Shown: positions 31,311 to 45,096, counted from the stretch's first letter. The stretch: DNA of 64,000 bases from Selaginella moellendorffii (GCF_000143415.4 NW_003314279.1:765824-829823); one strand, 5' to 3'. The notes: generated by a model not told the origin, from the letters alone. Translations and numbers: made by a program.

Positions 31311-34300
31311 ATTTGGTATCGGAGCTGTTCCTTAGTCCGACTTTTATTGGTGCTCAAGTATATCACCACTAGTGTTGGCATCGGAAGGTCCGAGGAGTGG
31401 GCCTATCCTTGAGGAGTAGCAAGTCGGGAAGACATGGCTCTCCACTACAGTTCATGTGTGAACTTGTAGACGAGGTGGTGGATAGAAAAGGGCCAATAAT
31501 GGAACGACTTTGGGATCTTGGGAACAGTGCAAGGTTTTCCTCATTGAGTTGAGGATGTGATCCGGATGAGCATTTGTCTCAGCAAATTGGCTTAGGTTGT
31601 TGTGGTAAACAACTAAAGTTGGGATCACGGGAAAGATAGAGACTCCAAAACAATAAAGGAGTCACAAGATTATCCTCATATAGTTGAGGTTGGTGCTCAT
31701 GAATGTGAGACCAAAGGTAATGACCGTGGAAGGTCAAATACGGAAGAGGACTCAAGTCCTTGAAATGGTGGCCGGGGCTACCTCTAATAAATGCTGGAAC
31801 AACCCAAGGAGTTGGGGGTGTATTAAGTGGATGAGTTGGTGTTCTCATCACATGGACAAGTAGTCCTAAGGGGCAAAGGTTGCCCCTAGAGAACAAAATC
31901 AAGTGTCGGAGTAACACTTGTGAAAATAGTCCTTTTGAGTAGGACAGGAACGCAAAAAGTGTATTCTAGTGAACTAGTGCCTCACAAGTAGGACCTTACG
32001 GGTCTGTGGATTAACCAAGTCCAAAACTGCTGGATGACTCAAGTAGAGTCAACGAATGGTCCTAAAAGGACTGAATGAAGCATTTGGACTGAGGTGCGTT
32101 GTACCCCACAAAGGATGGGGGGGGGATCATAGGATCCAAGGATGAGAACAGAGAGTATCTCATCGATGGCAAAATGTGCCATGCTAAAGTTATGGGAAAG
32201 GTGTTCCCAGAAGAAAACAACTTTGACATAAAGTTGTGTGTGACCTCTATGGGGCAGTGCTAACAGACGGTTGGCATGAGAAAGAGCGGTGTTGGTCTTG
32301 GCAAAGACTTAGACACGAAGGGAAATGTCATAGAGGTAGGCTCGTGGAGCCGATGGTGTGGAGACACCAAATGTGCCAAGGTGTGATACCTTGAGGCTAT
32401 GTTGGTGGGTTCATGAGAACCCCTTGCCAAAGGAATCCCAATGGAAATGGGAATGGCATAGCCTAAGCTGCAGAGCATGCAGTTGGAGTGTGGTGACCCA
32501 GATGGTGATGGAGGTGTGCAAGCACCAAGCAATGAGTTGTAGAACTTGACAACCATGAGGCAACTAAGCAAGAGGTGCAAAATAACTGGTTAAACGGGTA
32601 GAAGGTAGCTACCCAAGACTTCTAGTATAGGGAAGTCGGATATACCCTTACGGGGGATAAGTTGCTTATGTTGCGATATAGTAAGTCAATGTCATAAAAG
32701 GAAATACTCATTGTCAAGAAAGCCATCATTGGGACACCCGAACACTCTAGAACACCAGAAGGTGGTGTTTGATGTCGCGAGGGCAATGGATAAAGCCCAA
32801 GGGACTAAGTCCCTAGCGAATGGTGGATAGAAGGTGCTATCCAAATGTCCAAGGTTGCGGAGACAGGAGAGGACTGTCTACCCGAGTTGGACAAAGCCAA
32901 AAATGGAATTTTGGCAAGGCTAGTGATGGGCATGTAAAGGCCCATAAGCAACAATGTAATCCCAGCGTGTTGGATTATAAGGTGAGCATACCCGGATTGA
33001 GGAACCACTCCCTAGGCTATTGGGTAGGTTCATCCCTAAGAATACTTGCTAAGGCATGATAGAAAGTGCAAAGCTATCCTCCTGGTCTGGAGGAGAATGA
33101 CCAAAGGAAAGGTGTGAAGCCAAAAAGCAAGAAGGGGATAGAACCGAACCATAGGAATGAAAGGGCATAACCAAGGTTGGTTATGCCAGCTGGGAGTGGA
33201 GAATCAAGAGGGTGCTCGAGGATGTTGTTGCTAGCAACCGTGATGCCATAGAGGGTCTAAAATATGGAATTGTCCATGTTAGACTATATGGCAACTATAA
33301 AGCTTGCGAAAGGGGAGGCCTTAGCAAGTTGAGGGACAGAGTTCCTTCAAGGTTCCCAAAGACGATTCTAGGTAGCGTAGTACCTAGAAATGCCAAGTGT
33401 AAATGGTTCATGGAACGCGCGAAATCAGAGTGGCGCAGCAGAAGCGTGGTCTTGAAGCTTGCCATGAGGCAAGGTTATCAAGGTTAGGGAAGTAGTTCCC
33501 GAGTGTTCAAAGAGAGGGCTTTGAACGAAAGTCGATGGTCAAGGACTTTCACGCTTATGCAGGAACCATGTTACAATGGTCGGAGAACTTGCCAAGTGAG
33601 ATTAGCACGTCGGGGGAACAAAGACCCTAGTTGAAGGTGATAACTTCAAAAAGGGTGGGCCATGGGGCCGAGCATGGAGGAGTCCATGCATGATCATAGA
33701 CATGTCAAGTGAGAGGACTTGGCAGTGTGGAGGAACTAGGTTCCTAAGCTGTGATCTGTAGCGCGCTTTAAAAAATAAGTTGGTGCACCGGCGTGGGGAG
33801 TCACGCCAGGCATCTTGTGTGATGCCATCCGTAGATGCATATACGGAGGTTGGGTTCGAGTCCCGACCCTCTAGTGCTTGGGTTCGAGTCCCAAATCACT
33901 AGGGCGTGGTGATGGTTTGGAATATGAGGACACTCATATTTCGGTGGTCATGGACTCTCAGTGGGGAGACTGGTTTGGGCACACCGCCAAGCGAGGGATG
34001 CCTCGGAGTCGTGATGCACGGTTAGATTGCTTAGTGTGAAAGCTCAGTATATCTAACTTGAACGCTTTGGTGCAAGTGGCACCAAGGTCGTGGTGAGTGA
34101 GATGGGGACACCTAATCTCAGTTGCTATGAACCCTTGGCCGTAAGGGCTGGCTTGGGTGCACCGCCAAGTGTGGGGGATGCCCCCGGGGTTATAGTCGAC
34201 AACTTGGAGGTCTAGAAGACCAAGTACCTCTTGGCAACTCTGTTAAGGTGCCAAGGTGAGATCACTAGGTGATCTTATGGCCAGAAAAGGACAAGGTCCT

Positions 34301-35401
34301 TGGTTGGCTAAGGAATGAAGTTCCTGGTTCAAAATGTTGAAATTGAACTGTTTAAGGTGGTGTGGCTTGGTCGTGATAACCAAGTGGGAAGAGCACCTAA
34401 GGGAAATAAACTATGTCCGTGCGATGGCATAGTGAGTCCGAGGAAAGTAGTCTCTATAAAAGACCCATGGGAGGGTCACGAAGTTGGGCCGTGGATAGAG
34501 CCCATAGCAGAAGATGCTAAAGAGACGTACTAGGGGTGAACATCCTCCGGACTTGGCAAAGAAGAGTCTTTGCTATGGAACCGAAACAATACCTCAAGGA
34601 GGGAGGTAGAGATTCGATGTTGCTTGGTGCAACAATCAACGGATAGGAGCAAAAGATGAGTGGCCAAGATAGGGCCGTGGAATCCCTTGGAAGGAATCCA
34701 AGTGACAAAGTTAGGCGAGGAACACTAATGTGTTGGACGCTAACAAGTTGCGGGAAAGGAAGTGTGTTTCCAAGGAAGGATTCCGAATTGCTCCGATTTG
34801 GCAAAAGTGGAAGCTCCAAGGGAGGGAGCGGTAAGGTAGCCAAATGATAGGGCGATGAACAGCCCTAGCACAAAGTATGATAACTGGAACTTTGGCACGA
34901 AATAGAAGAGAGGATGATAGTGCCCTCGAGTAGAGAACTTCCTAGGATGGGAAGTGGAGTTGCACAAAAGGTGCAAGGCAAGGTGTCGGAGACACCTAGG
35001 AAATTGACTCCAAGAAGTCAAAATTCAAAGTTCCAAAGTGCAAAGGTTATATCGATGGAAATTGAGACTACTCGAGAAGGAGTAGTGGGATTGACTTAGA
35101 GAAGGGTCTCTAAGAGGTTTAGCGAGAACTAAACCAATAAAAGGAGAGAACCACTCCTTGTGGTCCAATCAGTCTCTAAGTTGGGGAGACTACCCTCCTT
35201 AGAGGATAGGCAAGGCATGGTGAGCCTTTGGTGTCAAACCATTGAGGCATATGCAAAAGGCATGGTGAGCCTTCAATGTCAAACCATTGACAAATATTGG
35301 CTAGGTGCCAAGGATGGAAATGGTAACACATACGAGTGTTACTTTACAAAATGGTTTACCGTTCGATGAGGACATCGAACTTCGTCTATGGGTGGTGGAG
35401 T
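31311..35401 (+). other. A2 internal region, non-coding, purine-rich
   Basis: About 4.1 kb without retroelement proteins; open frames are under 110 codons and lack motifs. It carries the primer site at its start, two tandem T-arm-like segments at about 33850-33900, and a polypurine-like end. Confidence 0.8.
33845..33905 (+). other. Tandem tRNA T-arm-like segments
   Basis: GGTTGGGTTCGAGTCCCGAC and, after CCTCTAGTG, CTTGGGTTCGAGTCCCAAAT: two hairpins with a TTCGAGTCC loop, which is also the pol III B-box word. There is no acceptor stem, D-arm or anticodon stem around them. Equivalent at 26896-26942; the minus-strand A3 has a single copy near 48700. Confidence 0.6.
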
Positions 35402-37209
35402 TGTGAGACACAAAATCCCTAGGCCCCAAAGTGGAGCCGGAAGGGCGCCACATGGTAGTGGCCGAAGCGAGAGCCAAACGAGCGTAACACGTTTGGACCA
35501 AAAGCTCCAACTTGAAAAGTCAAGAGCGGGAGTGGAACTCCCAATGAAGTGCTCGAGGAACGAGCACGAAGCGAGCAAAAGGCGAGGCTCCAAAAAGGGG
35601 ACCCAAAAGGACCAACACATGACACGTGGGAGTGTCCGAGATGGAGTCCGAAGTGGAGTCTGAGGTGGACCCGAGTTGGAGTCCAAAGTGGAGTCCGAGA
35701 TGGACCCGAGATGGACCCGAAATGGAGTCCGAGATGGAGTCCGAGGTGGACCCGAGATGGACCCGAAATGGAGTCCGAGATGGACCCGAGATGGAGTCCG
35801 AGATGGAGTCCGAGATGGAGTCCGAGGTGGACCCAAGATGGACCTGAAATGGAGTCCGAGATGGAGTCCGAGATGGACCCGAGATGGAGTCCGAGATGGA
35901 GTCCGAGATGGACCCGAGATGGACCCGAAATAGAGTCCGAGATGGAGTCCGAGATGGACCCGAGATGGAGTCCGAGATGGAGTCCGAGATGGACCCGAGA
36001 TGGACCCGAGATGGAGTCCGAGATGGAGTCCGAGATGGAGTCCGAGATGGAGTCCGAAGTCGAGACCGAGACCGGAACCGAGACCGGGACCGAGACCGAG
36101 ACCGAGACCGAGATCGGGACCGAGACCGAGACCGAGGCCGAGGCCAAGACCGAGCCCGAGCCCGAGTCCGAGTCCGAGTCCGAGTCCGAGTCCGAGTCCG
36201 AGTCCGGAGCCTGAGAGGGTGAAAGCCCAAAGCGTTCGTCTCCCAGACCCTGGGGGGTTTGGTGAGCTCCAAAAGTATAGTAGGGGGAGGACTGCAGTGG
36301 AGCCAGTTTGGCCAGGAAAGGCCAGTTTGGCCCAGGAAGGCCAGACCCAGTGTTGGGTGATGAACTGACCACTGGGAAGTCCAAGACTAGAGTGAATACG
36401 GACCGACAAGCGGGGTAGCTTGGTGAAGTGTTCAAGAGCCGGCTCTAGTTCCCCCGGGAGATCGACTGGCTGATGCTCCCAGTCCAAGTGTGGGTGGCAC
36501 TACCTACTTGGATACCTGGTGTGGCTCAACGGAACCCGCTCTAAGCCCATGGCTAGAGCACCTAAAGGCGATAGATGGGGAGAGTACCCAGGTGGCTCGC
36601 GTAAGGCCACGGTGTTCCGAAATGTTGTCCCAAAGGCCCAGACTGTGGAAAGGAAGAGGAGCAGTCCTCTGGGGTAGTGACCAAGGACATAGTCATGTGG
36701 TGAGGAAGTCCCAGAGGACCGTGGGACTTAGTGGTCGGGCCTGTGGGCCTCGATCCAGTGGCAGTGTTGGCAAACACGGCCAGGGGCAGAAAGGGACTTG
36801 GTAGGAACTGACAAAGGGACTTTGGGGAAGGCAACTCCCCAGGTCTGTGGGCATCCTAAGGATGCTAAGGAGTGGATCTAGGATGACCACTCGTGGACAC
36901 ATGGCCCAGTCTTGGAGAGACGGGGTGGTGATGCAAGTGGTGTTGAACCACTAGTGCAGTAAAGGTGAATGGCCATGGCCTTAGCGTAACGGGCCGAGAT
37001 GTTAGTGGTACCTTTGGGTGTCGGTCTCAGGACCGGACACGTGGAGCACTTGGACCAGGTGCAAGTGTGGAGTGGCATGGATGCCATTCTTGGGGCTAGC
37101 AAGTCCCAAGTCCTAAATTGGACCTATGGAGGTTGTGAACGAGACTCCTCTAAGTGGTTGGAGGTGTGGTTAAGTGACTAAAGTAGAATGGAAAAATTAG
37201 TCGCTTACA
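35402..37209 (+). repeat. A2 3' LTR
   Basis: Complete 1808-bp LTR, TGTGAGACAC to CGCTTACA, with the 12-mer array about 35636-36061 and hexamer arrays about 36062-36205. Confidence 0.9.
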
Positions 37210-37214
37210 AGAAG

Positions 37215-37850
37215 GTGGGGAGAGTACCCATGGGGCTCGTGTAGGGCCACGGTGTTTCGAAATGTTGTCCTGAAGTCCCAAATAGGGGTAAGGAGGAGGA
37301 GCAATCCTCTAGTGTAGTGACTATGGATATGGTCACATGGTGAGGAAGTCCTAGAGGACAATGGGACTTAGTGGCCAGGTCTACGGGCCTTGATCTAGTG
37401 GTAGTGTTGGTGAACATGGCCATGGACGGAAAAAGGACTTGGCAGTAATTGACAAAGGGATGTTGGGGAAGGCTATTCCCCATGTCTATGGGCATTCTAA
37501 GGATGTTAAGGAGTGGATCTGGGATGACCACTCATGGACGGACGGCCCAGTCTTGGAGAGATGGGATTGTGATGCAAGTGGTATTGGACCACTAGTGGGG
37601 CAAAAGTGAATGGGCATGGCCTTAGCGTAACGGGTTGATATGTCAGTGGTACCTTTGGGTGTCGGTCTTGGGACTGGACACATGGAGCACTTGGACCAAG
37701 TGCAAAGGATGAGTGGCATGGATGCCATTCTCAAGACTAGCAAGTCCTAAGTCCTGAATTGGACTTAAGGAGGTTGTGAATGAGACTCCTCCAAATGGTT
37801 AGAGGTGTGGTTAAGTGATTAAATTAGAATGGAAAATTTAATCGCTTATA
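37215..37850 (+). repeat. A1 3' LTR, right part
   Basis: Continuation of 28414-29445 after the A2 insertion. It ends ATCGCTTATA, with the expected terminal CA mutated to TA, and is followed by GAGTG. Confidence 0.8.
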
Positions 37851-39100
37851 GAGTGAAGGGAGAGAAGCATAGAGAGACTTGGAATAGTCCTAGAGCAACC
37901 AGCATCCCAATGCCACATGCAAAACAGAGCCAAACAAAGTTTGGCGCTATTTCAAGATACCGGTGGCCTAACGCAAGGACATGAGTATTCCACCAGCTAG
38001 CATGGTGTGGAACTTGAGCTTAGACCCAAGCTGGATGCAAAACAAGGATAGACACACAAGCGAGAGCTAGACTATGCCTTAGGTTGGTCGACTATGCCCA
38101 ATCTACCCACTATCCCTATTATACATTTGGAACCCCCTATAGCCCCCCTGCCCCCATTGAGGAACACACGCTTTGGGCTTTCACCACAAGCCTCCCTTAG
38201 TATCAAAAGTTAGCCTCTGGGACAAGCTCAAAACTTATTAAATATGGAATAGTGTTAGATTGTGAATTTAGACATGGGATGAACACCATTGTGTTCAGGC
38301 CAATTTCTACATGCCAAATGAGCAAATTTAGACACTTTCCATAATTAGCATTTGGGACTGAATTGAGACTAACACAAAGGGCATAATAGTGAGGGTGTTT
38401 GGCAGGCACGGTAAGTTATCATTTAGCAAATATTAAGGGACCAAGCTCAATAACACGGGGGTTCCCAACACTAGCAAGTGCAAGTCAACATCATGAGTTT
38501 CTTGTCACCGTGCCAAGTATGCTTGACTAAATAACAACATAGAATTTCCTTCCTTAGTGCCCTTTCGATCTAAGTGCACATGTGATGACCAGTTTCTCAA
38601 CTAGCTTAGGCAGAGACTGATAAAGGATCTAGTAATACTGACCTCTTGCCATCGTGGCAGTAAGGAAAGAACATTTGAAAGGACTAGCCGACAGGTAACT
38701 TTCGATACCCGAAGTTACATTCGCGACACTCTCCCCCCCTAGGGAAGATCGATGTCCTCGTTGATGCATACTCCAGTCTAGAATACTGCCAAGGAAACAA
38801 CTCAAGAAAAAGTTCACGATATTCACACTATGTGAGAAATGCACCAATTTAAATGAGTTAGAATAACTTCTTTGTCTAACGCAGATGCGCTACCAGCTCA
38901 GACACCTTCCAGCCGTCGCCGACAAGGAAATGACCAACGGAGTTAGCCACCCTTGCTGCTCTTGATGTCACCCAGCTTACAAAAGTGTGATACGCCCCTA
39001 CCCGTAGGGATATAGAGAGAGAAGGTAGAGGCCCTAACCCTCCTGAGCAAAGAAACTAAACCCGTCGGTAAGGTTTAGATAGACTATTGTAAACAGGCAG
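37851..39100 (-). mobile_element. Family B LTR, second part
   Basis: Resumes the family B LTR after A1 and is collinear with 43870-45096 (for example GCATACCGGTGGCCTAA and CCATTCCATATTTAATAAG-type blocks, the latter on the minus strand). The outer boundary of the LTR is uncertain: similarity to the other copy is lost at about 38975, where that copy is truncated. Confidence 0.6.
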
Positions 39101-39239
39101 TTAGAGTTGTTTACATGGTCATGCCTTTTTAAACGGAATAAAAAACATCGACAAAGAGACGGGTGATGTGACCAGTCAACAGTAGCTGCCCATGACTAAA
39201 GATTTCACCATACACACGAAGTGCTGAAGTTAATTTGCC

Positions 39240-42200
39240 TATACTGGCCCAAACTCAAAGATCAATAGATTGACAATATCAAAGTTATAGACATTGATAT
39301 CTTAGAGTCTTAATTATCAGTGGATAAATCCTAGATTAAAACATAAAAGTATTCCAAGTAAGTTATCATCTGATAAACTAGTATAATAGTGTAGGAACCA
39401 CCAAGATCATCATTTTTGGAAACATAGGATTGACTATCCAACAAAATTCAATAGTAAGTATATCATCAAGGAAACTCAATGATGAAACTTAACTACCGAA
39501 GATAGCAAATAGTAAGCCAAACAACTTACGAAAGATAACTCAAAGAACACAAAGTATCATTGACTAACAAGCAAAATGCTCACGAATGTATCACCTAAAA
39601 GAAATAACATTCCAATCTATCAAAACTAACTCAAGTAATGATCAATAGAATAGAATGAATATTGCATGACCAACAAACATAATATTTATGCTAACTATCG
39701 CATTAGCCAATCTGAATAGATCCTGATCAACAATACAAAAGAACTCAAGTTGCTTAAGCAAGTGTCAATAATATCCTATTGATGTTTCAAACCCAAGAGA
39801 CCAATCCAAAGAAAATCACATAGAACATGTGGTATTGTGAAAAGCTATAAGCCATCAAAGAGAACAACTAACTATCATGAAAGAACATTAATCATCCCAT
39901 CAATGAAGAGATGCATAATCATCGTTGAAGAAAGAATCTACCATCTTAAAGAATAGCAAATCATTCTATATCAACAACAATCAAGCAAACCTGTTTGATA
40001 AGAATAATCAACTATCTTAGATGATAGTCAATTATCACCAATGATTACTAGATGCAAATACTAACTTCAACATCAAAGCTATGAGTCAAAATGCCTTCCC
40101 CCAATAACTTCTAACAAATGGAAGAATAAACATAAAAACTCAAAAAACTAAAAGCTTGAAGAAGCCTATAGCCAAGTCGTGCCTAGCAATGATCACGAGT
40201 CTCACATGAACTAACTTCAATGCTAAAAAAGAAAATCATGGTATAACCCACAACATCCTCCTCAACACATCCATAAGCTAAACTTCATAATGCAAAGCTA
40301 ATGAAGAGCACATTTGTATCAATCCAAAAGTAAAGCACAATGGAGCTATGCTCAACAAATAATCACTAAATCAATCCTCCATGAATCCATCTATAGCAAG
40401 ATGTAACTCACTTCATAACAAGCACAAGAAGAATTATCAATGATCAATATATTCCAACTCAAATCCAACAAGGATTTAAACATTTCAATATCGATCACTA
40501 ACTCTTCATTTCATAAAGCTAGCATAGTCCATGATTGAATCACTTTTTAAGGAAAAGCTAAAGCTCAACCCTTACTAAATAATCCCATCTAGAACACAAC
40601 TAACTCAAACTTACCACTCGGTTCATTTGAATGTCAACACAGTTGTTAACTAGTAAATGCATGAATGCTAATAACACAAAGCCCTAGCTAAATCATTAAT
40701 ACTATCTTCATCGAGATTAATGAAACTTGATATCAATCTTATGGAGAGACATCTCATTTTACTTGAATTTCAACATTAATAATATCAAAGAAAAAACATC
40801 ACTTCAATGCCATTAACACTACAACAAAACTAGCATAAAGTAAAAGTGAATCACCACTCAAACTTTTTAGCAACCAAGCTAACCAAAGTTGAAGATACTT
40901 TACTTAGTATCTGAGACTAATCTTTCAACAACACTTAGCTACAAATAACACATCATCAAGAAGTGATTCACCACATCTAAGACTCAATGAAATCCAACAC
41001 TACAGATTAAATGCAACCAAATGACATCGACAAAGGTAAAACCGATATGCTAACATGGAAAAACCATGTAAGTCTAAGGACACGATCCTCCACAACACCA
41101 TCCGGTAAAACAAGCCTATCACTGCTAAATCACCATCAAGTGAAACAAGTGTTAACAGCCCTTGACAAAATCTACAAGTAATTATTAGTTGCAAAGCTAA
41201 CTCTTCAACTTGCCTTCACAAGAACCAAACACCAATCTCATATGATTGAATCATATACTTGTCCAACATGAACATAATACCTTAGGTATAAAGTAAAGGT
41301 TCATGGACAAGCACGAACCAAATAACCACTCGAATCCAACTCAATTGCGACAAGCTCACCAATGCATTTAGCCTCTAGCTCTAAGCATGCCTTGAAGAGG
41401 CTAACTATGCATGATTAACACTCAGTCGAAACTAAAGTGAAGACCATGAGATGGAATCATATCGTTACACATCCTCCTCACAAACAAAGCTATAGTATAG
41501 GTACTAACATCTCAACTTCAAACAACTAAGCTGGACATCACCATACTCAGCCAAGGCATATAGCCACCAAAACCAAGTCAAGATCAGTGAGAGCTCATAG
41601 AGTCCTACGAAATGTAAGGTGCAACCTGCCACTAAGCATAACGCTATAGAAGAAAGGCACAAGGGTCACCCTTCTTAGAAAAGCACAATGGCCACTTTTC
41701 TAAACCAACTCTAGATTCTATCCAACTCAATTGCTTTAGCCCCAAAAGTCAGCATCCCTTTTTAGGTCGCATCATACAAACTACCTACTAAAGTTTAAGC
41801 CAACTGAAGTCAACTCCAACCCCTTCACCAATTTGTATTGGATTACGAAAACAGAATGGTTTTCAGGCAAAGTGATCAATAGATTAGCCATTAGAAAAGT
41901 CTAAGAAAATTTGTGGAAAATTTTCCATCCTAGAGAAAAAATGACTCTTAGTCCAAGAATACAAATTTTCAAGACTCAACCAACTTCCTCCTACTAATAA
42001 CTTCATAAAAGTTTTTTGACATCCAATATTGAAATCCGCAAAAATGCAAAATGAACATCTAATGCTTGATCACAAAGACCACATATTCAGATATCCACAT
42101 TGCACTAACACTCTTCTTCAATCACCTTCAAGATCTAATCTGAAGCCAAAACACTAACAAGAAAAATGATATAGAAACTCAAGTTCTAAGGAAAATTCCT

Positions 42201-43621
42201 TATCACTCAAAATAACAATGCCACTTCCACTAACACAAGTGTTAGTGATGTCAATGCCTCAACTACACACCTTCTCCATTTAACAATTTACTCCAAGTGC
42301 TAACAGATCAACTAACAAACTATAGCAAATGAATGCTATAACCCTTTCCAACACCTAATGGACAAACCCTCAAGGTACAAGAAACCAACTTAAGCTTAAC
42401 ACAATGGATCACCATTGAGAATCCAGTCAAAGCTACTACAATGCTACTTTGTGCAAGTAGACTAGCTTCACCATCAACCACTTTGGGATTGATTATCGTT
42501 TAACCAAGCAACTTTGTAAACACATTACTCACAATCACATAGATATAATATAAGTATCACAATGACTTGATCATCAATTAAGCACCACAAGCAATGCCAA
42601 TGTCATTACTTCAAAGGTCTATGTGAATATCAAGTGCCAAATCGATTTGATAAAATACAACATAAATGCCACACTCTACCGATAGAGATTTATAACACTT
42701 AATACCACTAACTTTTGTTCACAACATGCCATTCTCTTTCCGACAAAACTCAAAACTAATTCAACACTAAGCTACTCAAGGAGCAATAGCAAGGTTCCCC
42801 AAAAAAGAATTAAGCATTGTAACCTAAGTCTTCAATAGTAAGCCTAGACAAAATAGTTTAGCACTTCACCGCTATCCATCCCATAACTCACCATTCGCAA
42901 GACTATCATTTCCAACATGCATCAAGGTAGGGACTTTTGATTGCATATTGTGAACACAAGCAAGGAATCACACCTTATTGCAAATCATCTCTCCGAAAAG
43001 AGAAAATGATTTACGTGTTTGATCCTTCGTCCCCGATAACTCTTTTTTCAGTCTCATTTTTGACTAAACCTCAAGCTTACTTTTGCACTGCCTTCAGTCC
43101 AATCCAAGAAAAGTTTATGAGAGAGCACGGCAATAACTACTTAAACCAATAGACTAATCCCTGCAGTCTTGATTGATCCACTTGTAATCATGCCTAGGAA
43201 GGATCCACTAGTGCCATGCTTAATAGCTACGGACCAGCCTATTTGCCACTCATAGCAAACCTAGGAAAGCTTTACTTTCACTCATGGTACATGGAATAAC
43301 TCATAGAACCATCGATAAGCTAACATTAATCATGCCAACTCAAATGGTAACTTTGAGTTGCTAATGTGCCTCACTCACGAGCCCAAGCTCAAACTTGTGC
43401 AGAATGATACACCTCAAATCCTTCTTATGAGCCCAAGAGCAAGCTTACATCAATACGATACAACAAGGTAACCAAATCCATACCCAAGGAACAATTGCGA
43501 AGTCTTTACACACAAACATGTACCTATTCGGATCATCATTTTCCTCTTTACATATGCAATGACACTAGTTGCCTAATCTCATTGGATAGTACTCACCAAG
43601 ACTCATCCTTTGATACCAAAT
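39240..43621 (-). mobile_element. Family B internal region, best preserved copy
   Basis: About 4.4 kb of A/C-rich (on the plus strand), G-poor, non-coding DNA. The primer site lies at its right end: CTTTGATACCAAA (43609-43621) is the reverse complement of TTTGGTATCAAAG, an initiator-Met-tRNA-type site, directly next to an LTR starting TGTAACATAC. The element therefore runs leftward. No gag or pol is present. Confidence 0.65.
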
Positions 43622-45096
43622 GTAACATACGTGGTTTTTACCCTTTATCCTATGGTGATTTACCATAGGATAACACCACAAAGCGGAACCTAAACCCCCT
43701 TTATGCCATGTGACACATGGAACATGTCATATGCCACATGTCCAAAGGACAGTGGTGTGGAATCTAAGGTTCAAGGCCTTGAGCCACTGAACAAAGGAAC
43801 GATGCCAAACTCCTAAACATGGAGCCAAGGAACAATGGAACAGGACTACAGAGAAATTCCCGAGCATATAGCCCAATGAGCGAAGGGATAGGAACCCAGG
43901 GCAACTTGGAACAGTCCTAGAGCAACTAGCATCCCAATTCCAGGACTAGTATGCAAAACGGAGCCAAACGGAGTCTGGTGCTATTTTGGCATACCGGTGG
44001 CCTAACACAAGGACATGAGTACTCCACCAGCTAGCATGGTGTGGAACTTAGGCTTAGACCCAAGCTGCACGCAGAACAAAGATAGGCACGCAAGTGGGAG
44101 CTAGACTATGCCTCAGGTTGGTCAGCTATACCCGACCTACCCACTATCCCTACTANNNNNNNNNNNNNNNNNNNNNNNNNNNNNNNNNNNNNNNNNNNNN
44201 NNNNNNNNNNNNNNNNNNNNNNNNNNNNNNNNNNNNNNNNNNNNNNNNNNNNNNNCCCCCCCCCCCCCCCCCCCCTTGAGGAACACATGCTTCGGGCTTT
44301 CACCCCAAGCCTCCCTTAGTATTAGGAGTTATTTTCTGAGATAAGCTTGAAACTTACTAAATATGGAATGGTGTTAAATTGCGAATTTGGACACGGGACG
44401 AATACCATTGTGTTTAGGTCAATCTCTACATTCCGTATATATGCCAAATGAGCAAATCTAGACACTTTCCATAAATATCATTTGGGACCGAAATGAGACT
44501 AACACAAAGGGCATAATAGCAAGGGTGTTTTGCAAACAAAATAAGCTATCATCTAGCGATATTGAGGGACCAATCTCAATACGCAAGGGTTCTTGTCAAG
44601 CCACTGCAAGACAGAGCAAAAGATAACTAAGAGCTAGGCTGAGTATGCTTAGCTAAAAATACATAGGAGTTCCTAACGTATGTCCATTTGGCTAAGTACA
44701 GATGCTAAGCCCAGTAAACTAACACTTGAACAAAAGGGGTTGATAAAGGGAATTAGGAATACTGACCTCCTGCCATTGTGGCAGTAAGGAAGTAGTGTCC
44801 ATAAGCACTGGCCGACAGGTAATTTTCAATACCCAAAGTCACATTCGCGACACTCTCCCTCCCTAGGGAAGATTGACATCTTTGTCGATGCACACTCCAG
44901 TCTAGAATACCGCCAAGGAAACAACTCCAGAAAAAGTTCATGGTATTCACACTATGTGAGAAATGCATAACTTAAATGAGTGAGGAGGCAACCTCTTTGT
45001 CTAACGCGGATGTGCTACCAGCTTAGACACCTTCCAGCCATCGTCGACAAGAAAATGACCAATGGAGTTAGCCACCCTTGCTGCTCTAGGTGTCAC
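43622..45096 (-). mobile_element. Family B LTR, second copy
   Basis: Begins TGTAACATACGTGG on the plus strand and matches 22841-23094 plus 37851-38975. It contains a 100-N gap and a 20-bp C run. At 45096 it joins internal sequence equivalent to 42537, indicating a deletion junction. Confidence 0.65.
44156..44255. other. Assembly gap (100 N) next to poly-C
   Basis: The gap abuts 20 C residues (44256-44275); the related copy at 38130-38155 has interrupted C runs here. Confidence 0.9.

Larger units (their letters stand above)
29446..37209 (+). mobile_element. Family A2: young, complete non-coding LTR retrotransposon
   Basis: Target duplication AGAAG (29441-29445 and 37210-37214). 5' LTR 29446-31310 (including a 100-N gap), primer site TTTGGTATCGGAGC at 31312 (initiator-Met-tRNA type), internal region 31311-35401, polypurine-like tract ATGGGTGGTGGAGT before the 3' LTR 35402-37209. 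The LTRs begin TGTGAGACAC and end CGCTTACA. Outside the gap they differ at only a handful of places: one hexamer unit, one single-base indel and about two substitutions by eye. Insertion is therefore recent. No gag or pol is present. Confidence 0.9.
23095..37850 (+). mobile_element. Family A1: non-coding LTR retrotransposon, outer copy
   Basis: It starts TGTGAAACAC and ends GCTTATA, flanked by GAGTG on both sides (23090-23094 and 37851-37855). The 5' LTR is 23095-24418, internal region about 24419-28413, and 3' LTR 28414-29445 continued at 37215-37850. The 3' LTR is split by the nested A2 element. The 5' LTR has lost its last part together with the primer site: the LTR text ending GGTGAGGAAG runs directly into internal text (GTCCTAAGAGTGGGC, equivalent to 31389). 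No gag or pol is present, so it would need proteins from another element. Confidence 0.8.

Noticed and set aside
44256-44275. Poly-C tract as a functional element
   Set aside because: It abuts an assembly gap and the related copy has interrupted C runs; a sequencing or assembly effect is more likely.
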